A stretch of 64,000 bases of DNA from Stigmatella erecta (GTDB taxonomy: Bacteria; Myxococcota; Myxococcia; Myxococcales; Myxococcaceae): assembly GCF_900111745.1 (NCBI RefSeq), contig NZ_FOIJ01000001.1, positions 992,001-1,056,000 on the forward strand. Direction: 5' to 3'. The notes beneath the pieces are model-generated. The model saw nothing but the letters and a program-made list of their open reading frames with translations, did not search any database and had not been told where the DNA came from. Both the position numbers and the translations under genes were made by a program. This document shows, in pieces, positions 44,187 through 53,724 of the stretch (position 1 is the first letter of the stretch; each line of letters begins with the position of its first letter).

Positions 44187-45260
44187 TCAATCAAAGTGGA
44201 ATTTGTAGAGATTCCGATTCTGAATCACCAATCCGGGGCCGTCATAGGCAAGGTCGAAGGGGAGGCGTTCCTGCAAATAGGTCCCCTGGTAGCTATGCGC
44301 CTCGATGAGCGACTTCGCGGAGAACTCGACGATCTTCGCTTGGCGGCCAAAGATATCCTTCCCCGGATTGTTGCGGAAGCTCGTCGCGCCTTCCACCCCG
44401 AAGAGGTTGGAGACCGGATCCTTGTTGTTGACGTAGTGCACATAGCGGGGACCATCGGGATAACGGCCCGAGGCCGCGCCAAACGTCTCGACCTTGATCC
44501 GGTACAACAGATCGGATTTGCCCTCCCGCTCAAGTTCCTTGGCGACCTCTCCCAGCGCGCGGCTGGTGATGAGGCCCCCTTGGCTGTGCGCCATCAGGTG
44601 GACGGGGCGGCGGTCCCTCAGCTCGCTGAGGATGACGTCCCTCAGTGACTCCACGGCCTCATTCGTTCCCACATTGAGCTTGTCGGTGACACTCTGCTTC
44701 AAATCTCCCAACACGCCCTCGGTCGCGTTGTGAATGCCCACTACCTTTGCGCCCGTCGCGTCGGCGGTCGTCTGGAGGGCCGACTTCTGCTCATCCAGGG
44801 ACGTGTTGATGCCATTGATCTGGATGATGGTCTCCCCCGAAGGGCGCTTCGTGCCCGGCCGGGGCGTGAAACCCTCGATGTCCTTCAGCTTGACCGCTTC
44901 AAGGTCCTTCTTGCCCACGAGATCTTCCTGCTTGATCGTCTTGTCAACGCCCACCAGCGCGCCGTCGAACTCCACGTCATTCGTGCGCTTGTGCAGGTTG
45001 ACGGGGTCAATGCCCAGCTGCCGGGTCAGTTCCTCGACGACCTTGGGATCGTCCAAGTTCAACTTGCGGATATCCAGCGTGGGCGGCAAGCCGAGGTGCT
45101 GCGCCAAGTCCTTCAACTTCTGCACCGTCTGAGGGTCGAAGCCGTCCGCGAACTGCTGGGCCTTTCGCGCCGAGGGAATGACAGTCTTGGGAGAAGATAC
45201 CTCCGCGCGCGTCTCGAACGAGGAAGGAGCCGGGGAGTAACGCCGATTGACATTGATCAT
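44187..45260 (-). CDS. Alpha/beta-hydrolase (lipase/esterase-like), possible secreted effector
   Basis: A 357-residue protein with no classical signal peptide. The C-terminal two-thirds is an alpha/beta-hydrolase: IIQINGINTSLDEQKSAL (oxyanion region), GAKVVGIHNATEG, nucleophile Ser in HLMAHSQGGLITSRAL, and a catalytic Asp in NNKDPVSN. The His candidate is in IEAHSYQGTYL. The N-terminal 110 residues are hydrophilic and variable-looking (Ser/Pro/Lys-rich, then helical). The shape, a short extension before a lipase-like domain, resembles secreted lipase effectors, but the delivery route is unknown. The start is ATG 45260; an alternative ATG lies at 45368. It is preceded by a long leader and a sigma-54 promoter. 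Confidence 0.7.
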   Translation of the reverse strand: MINVNRRYSPAPSSFETRAEVSSPKTVIPSARKAQQFADGFDPQTVQKLKDLAQHLGLPPTLDIRKLNLDDPKVVEELTRQLGIDPVNLHKRTNDVEFDGALVGVDKTIKQEDLVGKKDLEAVKLKDIEGFTPRPGTKRPSGETIIQINGINTSLDEQKSALQTTADATGAKVVGIHNATEGVLGDLKQSVTDKLNVGTNEAVESLRDVILSELRDRRPVHLMAHSQGGLITSRALGEVAKELEREGKSDLLYRIKVETFGAASGRYPDGPRYVHYVNNKDPVSNLFGVEGATSFRNNPGKDIFGRQAKIVEFSAKSLIEAHSYQGTYLQERLPFDLAYDGPGLVIQNRNLYKFHFD

Positions 45261-45470
45261 GAGGTTGCCTGCTTTGCGAATGGGATTGAGCGCCGTGAGC
45301 GACGGTGCGTCGCATGAGCCACTGGAGCGTCCCGCTGTTGTGTGCTCATACCTGCGATACGCACGCATGCCGCCACCGGTTACACGCTGGAAATAAGATC
45401 TCTATTTTCTGGCGCGCTCACCGCGCAGGCGCTGTTCCTGACAAGCATTGCTGGATGCGGAGAGGTGATT

Positions 45471-45508
45471 AAATACAAACGGCCCGCTGGCGATGTCGCC
45501 AACGGGCC
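45471..45508 (-). terminator. Intrinsic terminator or attenuator in the alpha/beta-hydrolase leader
   Basis: A stem of 12 pairs with one mismatch (arms 45481-45493 and 45496-45508, GGCCCGCTGGCGA...TCGCCAACGGGCC) is followed on the minus strand by GTTTGTATTTAA. It lies about 25-52 nt downstream of the start predicted from the sigma-54 element at 45543-45559, so that transcript would meet a terminator before the gene. Confidence 0.72.
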
Positions 45509-45542
45509 GTGGACCTCTCATCGCTGTGGAACTGACGTCAAC

Positions 45543-45559
45543 TGCACTCGACGTGCCAA
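45543..45559 (-). promoter_or_regulatory. Sigma-54 promoter upstream of the alpha/beta-hydrolase gene
   Basis: Read on the minus strand: TTGGCACG-TCGA-GTGCA. The -24 box is perfect and the -12 box has one mismatch (GTGCA for TTGCA), with 10 nt between GG and GC. The predicted start is near 45532, about 270 nt before ATG 45260. The rest of the 423-bp gap (45261-45683) holds the terminator hairpin and the activator sites given separately. Confidence 0.73.
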
Positions 45560-45610
45560 GCCATGAACGGGCAATGCCTCTCTGGAGCAGGCCCTGTCCT
45601 GGGGCCCGGG

Positions 45611-45661
45611 TGATAACTCCAGTCACCAGTTGCCGGGCGAAGGTGGTGACTGGAGTCACCA
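45611..45661 (-). promoter_or_regulatory. Paired enhancer (bEBP) sites, same motif as the chitinase promoter
   Basis: A perfect palindrome TGGTGACT-GG-AGTCACCA (45644-45661; equally TGGTGAC-N4-GTCACCA) and a weaker copy TGATAAC-N4-GTCACCAG (45611-45629). The two are 33 bp apart, three helical turns. The strong site is centred about 121 bp and the weak site about 88 bp upstream of the predicted start, almost the same spacing as at the chitinase gene. Confidence 0.73.
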
Positions 45662-45683
45662 GCCCCTTGCACGGAGCGGGAAC

Positions 45684-46448
45684 TCAGTAACCGAGCCGCT
45701 CCGCGACGTAGTGGTCGAGCTGCCGGTACCAGGTGGGCCAATCGTGGGGCATGTCCTCGCCCCAGATGTCCAGGTTGTGAGGGATGCCCCGCTGGTGCAG
45801 CAGGTGGCTGAGGTGCTCGGAGTAGCCGGGGAACTCCCAGGCGCCACGGCTCGTCACCAGGTGGATCCGGCTGTGGTGGCGGAGGAGGTCCATGTTGGAG
45901 CCCTCAGGCAGGTTCGGCACGTAGGAGACAGGGTTGTTGAAGTAGACCTCCTCGCTCCAGAACCCATGGAGGAACTCCGGCTGGAGATCGTAGAAGCCAC
46001 CCAGGCCGAGGAGCAGCTCGAACAGGTCCGGCCGCCGGAAGAAGGCATTGGCGGCGTGGAAGGCTCCGAAGCTGGCCCCCGCGGCGCCGATGCGCGCATG
46101 GCCGTTGCCCAGGCAACCTCGGATGTGGGGCACCACCTCCTGCTCGACGTAATCCGAGAAGCGCGCCTGGTTGTGGGCCTTCTCGTGCAGGGGGATGCCC
46201 GGGTTCATCCAGGCCCAGGGGTTGATGCTGTTGATGCTGAAGATCTGGAACCGGCCCGCGAACAGGTGGTGCGCGACGGACTGGATGAGCCCCATGCGCT
46301 CGGCCTCCAGGAAGTCGCCTCCCGCCGTGGGGAAGAGCAGCATCGCCGGGCCCCAGTGGCCGTAGCGGACAACGGGCATGTCCATGCCCAACCGGTGGCT
46401 GTACCAACCGAAGACTTCCCGGCGCAGGTTCGGATCGACGGATGACAT
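45684..46448 (-). CDS. Esterase (alpha/beta-hydrolase, esterase-D-like)
   Basis: A 254-residue cytoplasmic hydrolase starting at ATG 46448. The order is LFPTAGGDFLEAE (oxyanion region), FSINSINPWAWMN, the nucleophile Ser in GAAGASFGAFHAANAF, and a final His in GEDMPHDWPTWY. This matches bacterial 'putative esterase' proteins of about 250 residues with a GxSxGxxxA elbow. The substrate is unknown. It is divergent from the toxin-like lipoprotein gene at 46699. Confidence 0.8.
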   Translation of the reverse strand: MSSVDPNLRREVFGWYSHRLGMDMPVVRYGHWGPAMLLFPTAGGDFLEAERMGLIQSVAHHLFAGRFQIFSINSINPWAWMNPGIPLHEKAHNQARFSDYVEQEVVPHIRGCLGNGHARIGAAGASFGAFHAANAFFRRPDLFELLLGLGGFYDLQPEFLHGFWSEEVYFNNPVSYVPNLPEGSNMDLLRHHSRIHLVTSRGAWEFPGYSEHLSHLLHQRGIPHNLDIWGEDMPHDWPTWYRQLDHYVAERLGY

Positions 46449-46698
46449 GAGGGCGGCTTTCTCGGGTGTATGGCCCGCCCGGTGGGACGGGCTGCAGGGG
46501 AGGAAATCCTCGGGCAGGCTCTTACCAGTTCCCGTCCCTGACTCAAGAACGGTCCCGGCGCACCAGGCCCCGGGCATGGATGCCGTCAAAGGTCTCGAAG
46601 ACCGCGTCTTCAGTGGCGCTGGACGTCCCCGTGGCACTGCAGATATCGATGTAGTCTCGGTCCAGCACGGCTACCGACGTTGTCCGCATCCAAGCGCT

Positions 46699-47529
46699 AT
46701 GCCCCTTCTTGCTCCCGCCCGGTTCTTTCTCGCCATGCTCGCCGCGAGTGTGAACTCCGCCGCTTGCAGCCCTGCAAGCATGACCGGTCAACGTGCACCA
46801 CGGCACTACTCGCAAACGACGGACTCGGCGACCACTGCCTGCCTGCGGACTCCCGCCTGTTACTCGCCACCAACGGGTGAAACCTCGATCCTGCCCTGGC
46901 TGTCACGAGCCGCCTCGGCTGCCGGAAGCGGAGCCGCCGTGCTACGCCTGCTGGAAGCTGCTGAACTCTCGAAGATCGAGCAAGTTCTGAACGACTGTGC
47001 CAACCAAGCGAGCCATCGTGTCAACGAGCAACTGCTGGGCAAAGGCCAACGGCCTACACGTCAGCGCTGCCAGGAGACATTCCGAATGGAACCCGGAGGC
47101 AACAAGGTGACCTGGGCCATGCATCTGGGACGTGAAAAGCATCAGGCTGCACTGGAGTGCGCGCAACAAGAGCTAGGCGAGCTGTTCCCGGGCAACCTCA
47201 GCTTCCAGCCCACTTACCGGTACGACAGGACAACGAAAAAGGTTGAACCCATCGCTCCCAAACAGGTGGATGAGTGGCTTCGAAATGGCTTCTTTGGAAA
47301 GCTCCTTGGGACGCTGATTCCCGATGTCGTGGTCCATGCGGCAGGAGACTTGTCCCGCGTCCAAGCCGTCCTCGACTTCAAATTCCCCTGCCCAGGGGAT
47401 AGAAACCCTACGTGGCGCGAATATCACGAAGACCATCCTTACTACCCAGCAAACCAAGGTGAAATTTACAGAGAAGCATTCAAAGTAACACCCAAGATGC
47501 TCTCTCCTGGATTTGGGGCCATGCGATGA
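46699..47529 (+). CDS. sitA6: SitA6-family polymorphic toxin lipoprotein
   Basis: A 276-residue lipoprotein. ATG 46699 gives a signal peptide and lipobox (SVNSAAC, Cys23); the open frame to 46378 is out of context. The middle is hydrophilic. The C-terminus (about 170-276) has a compact domain with IPDVVVHAAGDLSR, AVLDFKFPCPGDRNPTW and YYPANQGEIYREAF. Its PD...DFK residues are arranged like the PD-(D/E)xK nuclease core (inference). In M. xanthus, SitA lipoprotein toxins pass between kin cells by TraA/B outer-membrane exchange, and cognate SitI gives immunity. A SitI6-type gene two genes downstream supports this family. The next gene overlaps its stop by 4 bp. Base composition is visibly lower in GC than the flanks. 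Confidence 0.75.
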   Translation: MPLLAPARFFLAMLAASVNSAACSPASMTGQRAPRHYSQTTDSATTACLRTPACYSPPTGETSILPWLSRAASAAGSGAAVLRLLEAAELSKIEQVLNDCANQASHRVNEQLLGKGQRPTRQRCQETFRMEPGGNKVTWAMHLGREKHQAALECAQQELGELFPGNLSFQPTYRYDRTTKKVEPIAPKQVDEWLRNGFFGKLLGTLIPDVVVHAAGDLSRVQAVLDFKFPCPGDRNPTWREYHEDHPYYPANQGEIYREAFKVTPKMLSPGFGAMR

Positions 47530-48452
47530 CCGGGCGCTATCCACGAATTCAGTTCCATCGAGTCATTGATGGCGAGCAGGTCCTATCCGTCCAGATGAGT
47601 CTCAGCATTTGCTTCTATCTACGGCGCTCACACCGGGAAATAATTCCGGCAGTCCTCAACGCGTTGGAGGTCTACCGCAACGCCATTGAGCCCCACAGTC
47701 TTGCTTGGTATCCGAATGAGGACGGTGACTGGCAGGAGCTTGACGACGCGGGTTGGGAGCTTAACCGCCGGAAGATGCGTCACCCTCGCGGTGCGAATAT
47801 TTGCTTGCGTGACACTCCCCATCTTACAACGGATTACGAGTTCAGGTATTACGGACGCGAGTTGGCGCAGCCAGGCTTGGATGACCAGACAGGGCCTACC
47901 TGCGCCATGGCATTCTGGCTCCCCATGGGGTATCTGGAGGCCCAAGGTCCCGAGCAAGTGTGGAAGCTAGCGCTCCAATTGGGCTCTGCGCTGCCATTCA
48001 ATTCTGGGCACGCCGGGCTCTCATTCTATTGTCATGAGAGCCTGTCCGGCATCACCGATCCGCTCCGCCCTTTGTGCTTCCGCTACCCAGGCGTGGACAT
48101 GCCCGCCATGGAAAGCATTCCCCTGGAACTCGGGACGAGGCTCAAAGGCGCGTACTGGATGACTTTCCTGGGGGCTTCCGTTCTGGACAAACTCGGAGGC
48201 ACCGCAGGACTCCGCGCGCGCCTGCATTCAGTAGATACCCATGTTGAGGACTTAAGTGCAAACCGTGGAGTTGTAAGGCTTGGGAGGTGGCCTGAAGCCG
48301 GTGACATGGACCATGGCCACACCCTTCCTGCATACCGCGAGTTAGCACAAGTGCTAGAGCCATGGCTCTACCGTGCCCCCCACTCTCCCTGGAGCGGATT
48401 TTCGGATGAAGAAGTCTACAACTGGGAACACCGTTTCATTAAAACCATCTAA
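47526..48452 (+). CDS. Type VI immunity family (DUF3396) protein, probable second immunity protein
   Basis: A 308-residue soluble protein whose ATG (47526) overlaps the toxin stop (ATGA), so it is translated with it. The pattern fits DUF3396 'type VI immunity family' proteins: LSICFYLRRSHREIIPAVLNALEVYRN, WELNRRKMRHPRGANICLRD, YYGRELAQPG, AMAFWLPMGYLEAQGPEQVWKLALQLGSAL, GHAGLSFYC and GTRLKGAYWMTFLG. These occur near type VI or other polymorphic effectors. It has no signal peptide. Its lower GC matches the toxin gene. Confidence 0.72.
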   Translation: MTGRYPRIQFHRVIDGEQVLSVQMSLSICFYLRRSHREIIPAVLNALEVYRNAIEPHSLAWYPNEDGDWQELDDAGWELNRRKMRHPRGANICLRDTPHLTTDYEFRYYGRELAQPGLDDQTGPTCAMAFWLPMGYLEAQGPEQVWKLALQLGSALPFNSGHAGLSFYCHESLSGITDPLRPLCFRYPGVDMPAMESIPLELGTRLKGAYWMTFLGASVLDKLGGTAGLRARLHSVDTHVEDLSANRGVVRLGRWPEAGDMDHGHTLPAYRELAQVLEPWLYRAPHSPWSGFSDEEVYNWEHRFIKTI

Positions 48453-48472
48453 CAAAATTTCATACCCCATAG

Positions 48473-49219
<747 letters not shown>

Positions 49220-49232
49220 CTCCATTATCACT

Positions 49233-50585
49233 TCAAGGTTTCTCCGAAGTATTGGGACGGAGGGGGGCAGCCACTGGGACGTAACAGGCACCCTTCCAAT
49301 CATAAAAGCTCTCACCGCAAGGCGGCGAAAGCTGAACGATTTCGGCCCAACAACCTCCCTTAATGTTGATTTGGTTGCGAGGACATGGCGGGCGGCGTTG
49401 GCCGGGTAAAGGACCCTCAGGCATTTCTAGTCTCAGCCCGCGCAGCTCGGGCTCTTGCTCCATGCTTGTCACAGGCAGCTCTGCCACAACCTGGTCCGCT
49501 ACACCTCCAGCTCCACCCTCTGTCATGCCTGGAGACGAGCCCCAGAGCCCGTCCAAGTTCAGGTTCACGGAGGTCAAGAGGAGAAGCCCGGCAATCACAG
49601 GCAGGAGCGCCATGCGCCAAAGTTTCCCATGGCGAGGCACCGATGCGGACACGCCTGATACTTCTGCGAGCATTCTCGAATCGCTCAGGCGAGCCAATTC
49701 ACCCGCTTCCGCATCAACCAAGGCTTCCATCGTGGCCGCTAGCTCGCCAGCAAGGCCCCTGTCCCGGGGCTTCTCGGAAAGCATGCGGAGGATGAGCGAC
49801 TCCAACGCAGGTGCCAGCGGCTTCCATTGACTTGGAGGCTTCAGCAACTCCTGGGTATCGCGTCCATCATCTCCCATGATGGAGGGGTCCGTTGCCAGGG
49901 GAGGGTAGACGCCTGTGCACAGACGGTAGGCAGTCACCCCAAGCGCATACACATCATCTGCGGGTGTGGCACGGTAATGGATTTGGGTCTCGCGACGGTG
50001 GTTCCACTGGAAGCGCAGCGCCTGGGGACTGCGGTAGATACGGGTACCAGGGGCCAAGAGCCCGTCGGTGAGAGAAGCGGCCCCCTCCCAAATGCCGCAC
50101 CCGAAGTCCATCAGGATGGCTTGGCCATCAGCATTCACCAGGATATTGTCGCCTTTGACGTCCCGATGAAGTCCTTGAATCGCATGGGTGGCCTCCAGAG
50201 CCCGTGCCACCTGAGCCAGCAAGCGTAGCGCTTGGCAGAATGTGAGCGGATGCCGCTCGGCCCAATCGTATAACCGAATGCCCTCCACCCACTGCATCAC
50301 GACATACGGATGCGAGTCACCCCTGGCGTTCGCTTTCCAAGTTCCCTTTCCCAGTAAGCAAGGAACACCAGGATGGTGAATCCGGGAGAGCAGCTCTGCC
50401 TCTCGGCGGAAGCGCAAATCATTCGGGTAACGTGCCAGCTTGAGCGCGACAGGGTACGTTTCTGTCTGTCCTACCTTACGTGCCCGATAGACCACGCCAT
50501 AAGCGCCATATCCCGCCCAGCCGTCCACTTGCCATGAGCCCAAAACGGTACCGGTTGGAAGCGCCTCGGGGAACAGCTGGTTCAT
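49233..50585 (-). CDS. Membrane Ser/Thr protein kinase with Cys-rich extracytoplasmic tail
   Basis: A 450-residue kinase starting at ATG 50585. The kinase domain (about 18-290) has the glycine-rich loop GYGAYGVVYRA, Lys49 (VALKLA), HRDVKGDN (Asp142), DFG (160-162) and APGTRIYRSPQAL. A membrane helix (about 340-358, LLPVIAGLLLLTSVNL) divides it from a short outer domain with several cysteines (PPCPRNQINIKGGCWAEI, PPCGESFYDWKGACYVP). Such tails are common in myxobacterial kinases, with unknown ligand. It is convergent with the SitI6-like gene, and base composition resembles that island, so it may have arrived with it. Confidence 0.88.
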   Translation of the reverse strand: MNQLFPEALPTGTVLGSWQVDGWAGYGAYGVVYRARKVGQTETYPVALKLARYPNDLRFRREAELLSRIHHPGVPCLLGKGTWKANARGDSHPYVVMQWVEGIRLYDWAERHPLTFCQALRLLAQVARALEATHAIQGLHRDVKGDNILVNADGQAILMDFGCGIWEGAASLTDGLLAPGTRIYRSPQALRFQWNHRRETQIHYRATPADDVYALGVTAYRLCTGVYPPLATDPSIMGDDGRDTQELLKPPSQWKPLAPALESLILRMLSEKPRDRGLAGELAATMEALVDAEAGELARLSDSRMLAEVSGVSASVPRHGKLWRMALLPVIAGLLLLTSVNLNLDGLWGSSPGMTEGGAGGVADQVVAELPVTSMEQEPELRGLRLEMPEGPLPGQRRPPCPRNQINIKGGCWAEIVQLSPPCGESFYDWKGACYVPVAAPLRPNTSEKP

Positions 50586-50645
50586 GGCGTGCCTCCAGGC
50601 AAGTTGTGGTCTTCTGTCTTGGCACACCCTACCCTTTGAGTCACC

Positions 50646-53237
50646 TCACGTCAGCCCTTCTTCTGAGGTCTTCTTCTCCTGCACAGCCACGAGGAACTCT
50701 TTGAGGAAAGGCGCGGTACGGCTCTTGGGTGACTTGGAGACGTTTTGGGGAGCGCCTGCGGCGACCACCCTCCCCCCTTCGTCTCCTGCCCCTGGGCCGA
50801 TGTCGATGACCCAGTCGCTCTGGGAGACGACGCGCATGTCGTGCTCGACGAGGATGACGGTGTTGCCCTGGTCCACCAGCCCGTTGAGCTGCACCAGGAG
50901 CTTCTCCACGTCCGCTGGGTGCAGTCCCGTCGTGGGCTCGTCCAGGACGTAGAGCGTGTTGCCTCGCTGCACCCGCTGCAGCTCGGTCGCGAGCTTGATT
51001 CGCTGGGCCTCTCCACCAGAGAGTTCCGTGGCGGGCTGGCCCAGCCGCAGATAGCCGAGGCCGACTTCCCTCAGGACCCCCAGCGCCCGGCGCAGGTGCT
51101 GCTCGTCCTCGAAGAAGGCGTAGGCCCCGTCCACCGTCAGGCCCAGGACTTCCGCGATGTTCTTGTCCTTGTAGAGGATCTCCAGCGTCTTCGCGTTGTA
51201 GCGGGCACCGTGGCACGTGGGACAGGGAGCGAAGACGTCCGGCAGGAAGATCAGCTCGACGCTGACGAATCCCTCGCCCTCGCACGTCTCGCAGCGTCCC
51301 TTGGGGACGTTGAAGGAGAACCGGCCCGCGTCGTAGCGCCGGGCCTTCGCGGCCTTCGTCGCGGCAAAGAGCTTTCGCACGCTGTCGAAGAGCCCCGTGT
51401 AGGTCGCCAGGTTGGAGCGCGGGGTGCGTCCGATGGGTTTCTGGTCGACGCGCACCAGCCTCGTGACGCCTTCCATTCCCTCCGCGATGCGGCCTCCCTC
51501 GGTGAGGGTGGGCGCGCGCTCCAGTTCCTCGCCCTCCTCTTCTTCCGGTTCCATTTCGTGGCCCAGGTGTTTCGACACCAGCTCCACCAGCACCTGGCTC
51601 ACGAGGCTCGACTTGCCCGAGCCTGAAATTCCCGTCACGGAGGTGAAGACGCCCAGTGGGAAGCTGGCATCGAGGCCACGCAGGTTGTTGCGGGTGACGC
51701 CCTCCAGGCGCAGCCACCCCGTGGGCTGGCGCGGCGGCCGTCTCACCGCCCCGCCGTGTCCCAGCAGGTAGCGGCGCGTCTGGGAGGCCTCGACGGCCAT
51801 GAGCCCTTCGGGTGGGCCGCTGTAGAGCACCTGTCCTCCCTGCTCCCCCGCCGCCGGGCCCACGTCCACGATCCAGTCCGCCTCGCGGATGACGTCCACC
51901 TCGTGCTCGACCACGAAGAGCGAGTTGCCCGCCGCCTTCAGTTGTCCGAGCGCCGCCAGCAGCGCCTGGGTGTCCGCTGGATGGAGGCCCGCCGAGGGCT
52001 CGTCGAGCACGTACACCACCCCGAAGAGCTGGGAGCGGATTTGCGTGGCCAGCCGCAGCCGTTGGAGTTCTCCGGGCGAGAGCGTGGGCGTGCTGCGATC
52101 CAGCGAGAGGTAGCCCAGTCCGAGATCCGTCAGCACCCGGATGCGCCCCAGCACATCCTGGGTGAACCGCTCGGCGACAAGCGCCTTCTCCGGGTGCTCC
52201 TTCCTCAGCTTCGTCAGCCCGGGCGCGATTCCCTCCGCCGTGGGGCGCAGCACCTCGGCCACGCGGCTCAGCGGCAGCTTCGACAGCTCACCGATGTCGA
52301 GCCCCGCGAAGGTCACCGAGAGCGCCTCGCGCCGCAGCCGCTTGCCCTCGCACTCCGGGCACTCGGTGCTCAGCAGGTACCGCGACACCCGCTTCTTGAT
52401 CGATGCGCTCTCCGTGGTGGCGAAGGTCTGCAGGACGTACTTGCGGGCGCTCGTGAACGTCCCCATGTAGCTGGGCGTCTCCTTGCGCTTGAGCGCCTGG
52501 CGCGTCTCCGCCGGCGTGAAGCCCGCGTACACCGGCACCGTGGGCTGCTCCTCCGTGAAGAGGATCCAGTTCCGGTCCTTCTGGGGCAGCTCCCTCCAGG
52601 GACGGTCCACGTCGTAGCCCAGGGTGACGAGGATGTCGCGGAGGTTCTGGCCGTGCCACGCGGGCGGCCACGCGGCCACCGCGCGCTGGCGGATGGTGAG
52701 CGAGTCGTCCGGCACCATCGAGCGCTCGGTCACCTCGTACACCCGGCCCAGCCCATGGCACCGCGGGCAGGCCCCCGCGGGCGTGTTCGGCGAGAACGCT
52801 TCCGCCGCCAGGTGCTCCTGTCCGGGCGGATAGTGTCCCGCCCGCGAGTAGAGCAGGCGCAGCGAGTTAGACAGCGTGGTGACGCTGCCCACCGAGGAGC
52901 GCGTCGTGGGGCTGCCGCGCTGCTGCTGCAGCGCCACGGCCGGGGGCAGGCCCTCGATGGCGTCCACCTCGGGCACGCCCACCTGATCCATCAGGCGCCG
53001 GGCATACGGGGCCACCGACTCGAAGTAGCGCCGCTGCGCCTCCGCGTAGAGCGTCCCAAACGCGAGCGAGGATTTGCCCGAGCCCGAGACGCCCGTGAAC
53101 ACCACCAGCGCATCCCGCGGGATGTCCACGTCGATGTTCTTGAGGTTGTTCTCGCGGGCCCCTCTGACCTTGACGGAGGCCGTGACGCCTCCGCCCGCCA
53201 CAGGGTTCCTGGATGCGTCTGCGTTGTGTTTGGGCAT
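50646..53237 (-). CDS. UvrA-like ABC ATPase (UvrA2-type paralogue)
   Basis: An 863-residue protein with two ATPase halves: Walker [11 protein letters not shown] (about 49-58) and [10 protein letters not shown] (about 545), with signatures LSPGELQR and LSGGEAQR. Zinc-finger cysteine pairs are CPRCHG, CPECEG and CETCEG...CPTCHG. It is shorter than canonical UvrA (about 940-950), with reduced insertion between the first ATP site and the first zinc module. That region carries the UvrB-binding domain. Such forms (UvrA2/DrrC-type) are linked with drug tolerance or self-resistance rather than core repair. No uvrB or uvrC is adjacent, and no clear antibiotic cluster either, so the role is open. Confidence 0.85.
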   Translation of the reverse strand: MPKHNADASRNPVAGGGVTASVKVRGARENNLKNIDVDIPRDALVVFTGVSGSGKSSLAFGTLYAEAQRRYFESVAPYARRLMDQVGVPEVDAIEGLPPAVALQQQRGSPTTRSSVGSVTTLSNSLRLLYSRAGHYPPGQEHLAAEAFSPNTPAGACPRCHGLGRVYEVTERSMVPDDSLTIRQRAVAAWPPAWHGQNLRDILVTLGYDVDRPWRELPQKDRNWILFTEEQPTVPVYAGFTPAETRQALKRKETPSYMGTFTSARKYVLQTFATTESASIKKRVSRYLLSTECPECEGKRLRREALSVTFAGLDIGELSKLPLSRVAEVLRPTAEGIAPGLTKLRKEHPEKALVAERFTQDVLGRIRVLTDLGLGYLSLDRSTPTLSPGELQRLRLATQIRSQLFGVVYVLDEPSAGLHPADTQALLAALGQLKAAGNSLFVVEHEVDVIREADWIVDVGPAAGEQGGQVLYSGPPEGLMAVEASQTRRYLLGHGGAVRRPPRQPTGWLRLEGVTRNNLRGLDASFPLGVFTSVTGISGSGKSSLVSQVLVELVSKHLGHEMEPEEEEGEELERAPTLTEGGRIAEGMEGVTRLVRVDQKPIGRTPRSNLATYTGLFDSVRKLFAATKAAKARRYDAGRFSFNVPKGRCETCEGEGFVSVELIFLPDVFAPCPTCHGARYNAKTLEILYKDKNIAEVLGLTVDGAYAFFEDEQHLRRALGVLREVGLGYLRLGQPATELSGGEAQRIKLATELQRVQRGNTLYVLDEPTTGLHPADVEKLLVQLNGLVDQGNTVILVEHDMRVVSQSDWVIDIGPGAGDEGGRVVAAGAPQNVSKSPKSRTAPFLKEFLVAVQEKKTSEEGLT

Positions 53238-53241
53238 GGCG

Positions 53242-53661
53242 CTACGGCATCGGGGGAAGCACGCCCAGCTGCTGCAACAGCGACAGTGCGTCCGTGCAAT
53301 CCCAGAGTTCGGCGATCTTGCCTTCGTGCAGCCGGTAGTGCGTATGCGCGACGGCCTGGATCTTCTTCCCCGTCGGCGGGATTCCCATGTAGGGCCCCGT
53401 ATGGGTTCCCGTCACGGTGAGCCGCGCCGCGATCATGTTGTCCGCGTACAGGAATGGCCCCGGCGTCACCCGGAAATCCGAAAACCCTTCCACCAGCATC
53501 TGCGTCGCGCCCCTCACCCCGGCAAAGGACAGCTCTCCCGGGAAGGGGGGATGGACCACCACGCTTTCATGGAAGAACCGGGGGAATTCGCTGATCCGGC
53601 GCTCGTGGTAGAGGGTGTCCAGGTACTGCCGGTAGAACTCGCGGGCTTGCTCGGTATTGAT
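53242..53661 (-). CDS. SnoaL-like ester cyclase family protein, start codon unclear
   Basis: A 139-residue protein in the SnoaL/NTF2-like fold: [96 protein letters not shown]. The coding pattern runs upstream of the first canonical start (GTG 53562), which would cut off the first helix. The open frame back to the stop near 53737 has no ATG, GTG or TTG, but an ATC at 53661 is preceded by GAGAGGACGCC, a good ribosome site. The start may therefore be a rare ATC, or the sequence may have a changed base. Members catalyse or assist cyclisations or hydrolysis of small molecules. Confidence 0.65.
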   Translation of the reverse strand: MNTEQAREFYRQYLDTLYHERRISEFPRFFHESVVVHPPFPGELSFAGVRGATQMLVEGFSDFRVTPGPFLYADNMIAARLTVTGTHTGPYMGIPPTGKKIQAVAHTHYRLHEGKIAELWDCTDALSLLQQLGVLPPMP

Positions 53662-53724
53662 GGCGTCCTCTCGGGTGGTGAATCCGAACGACCATACCCT
53701 GACGCGACTTGCTAGTGTGTCTTC

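Noticed and set aside
46378-46698. Extended N-terminus of the SitA6-like protein
   Set aside because: The frame is open but overlaps the divergent esterase gene and would bury the lipobox; ATG 46699 gives a proper lipoprotein signal.
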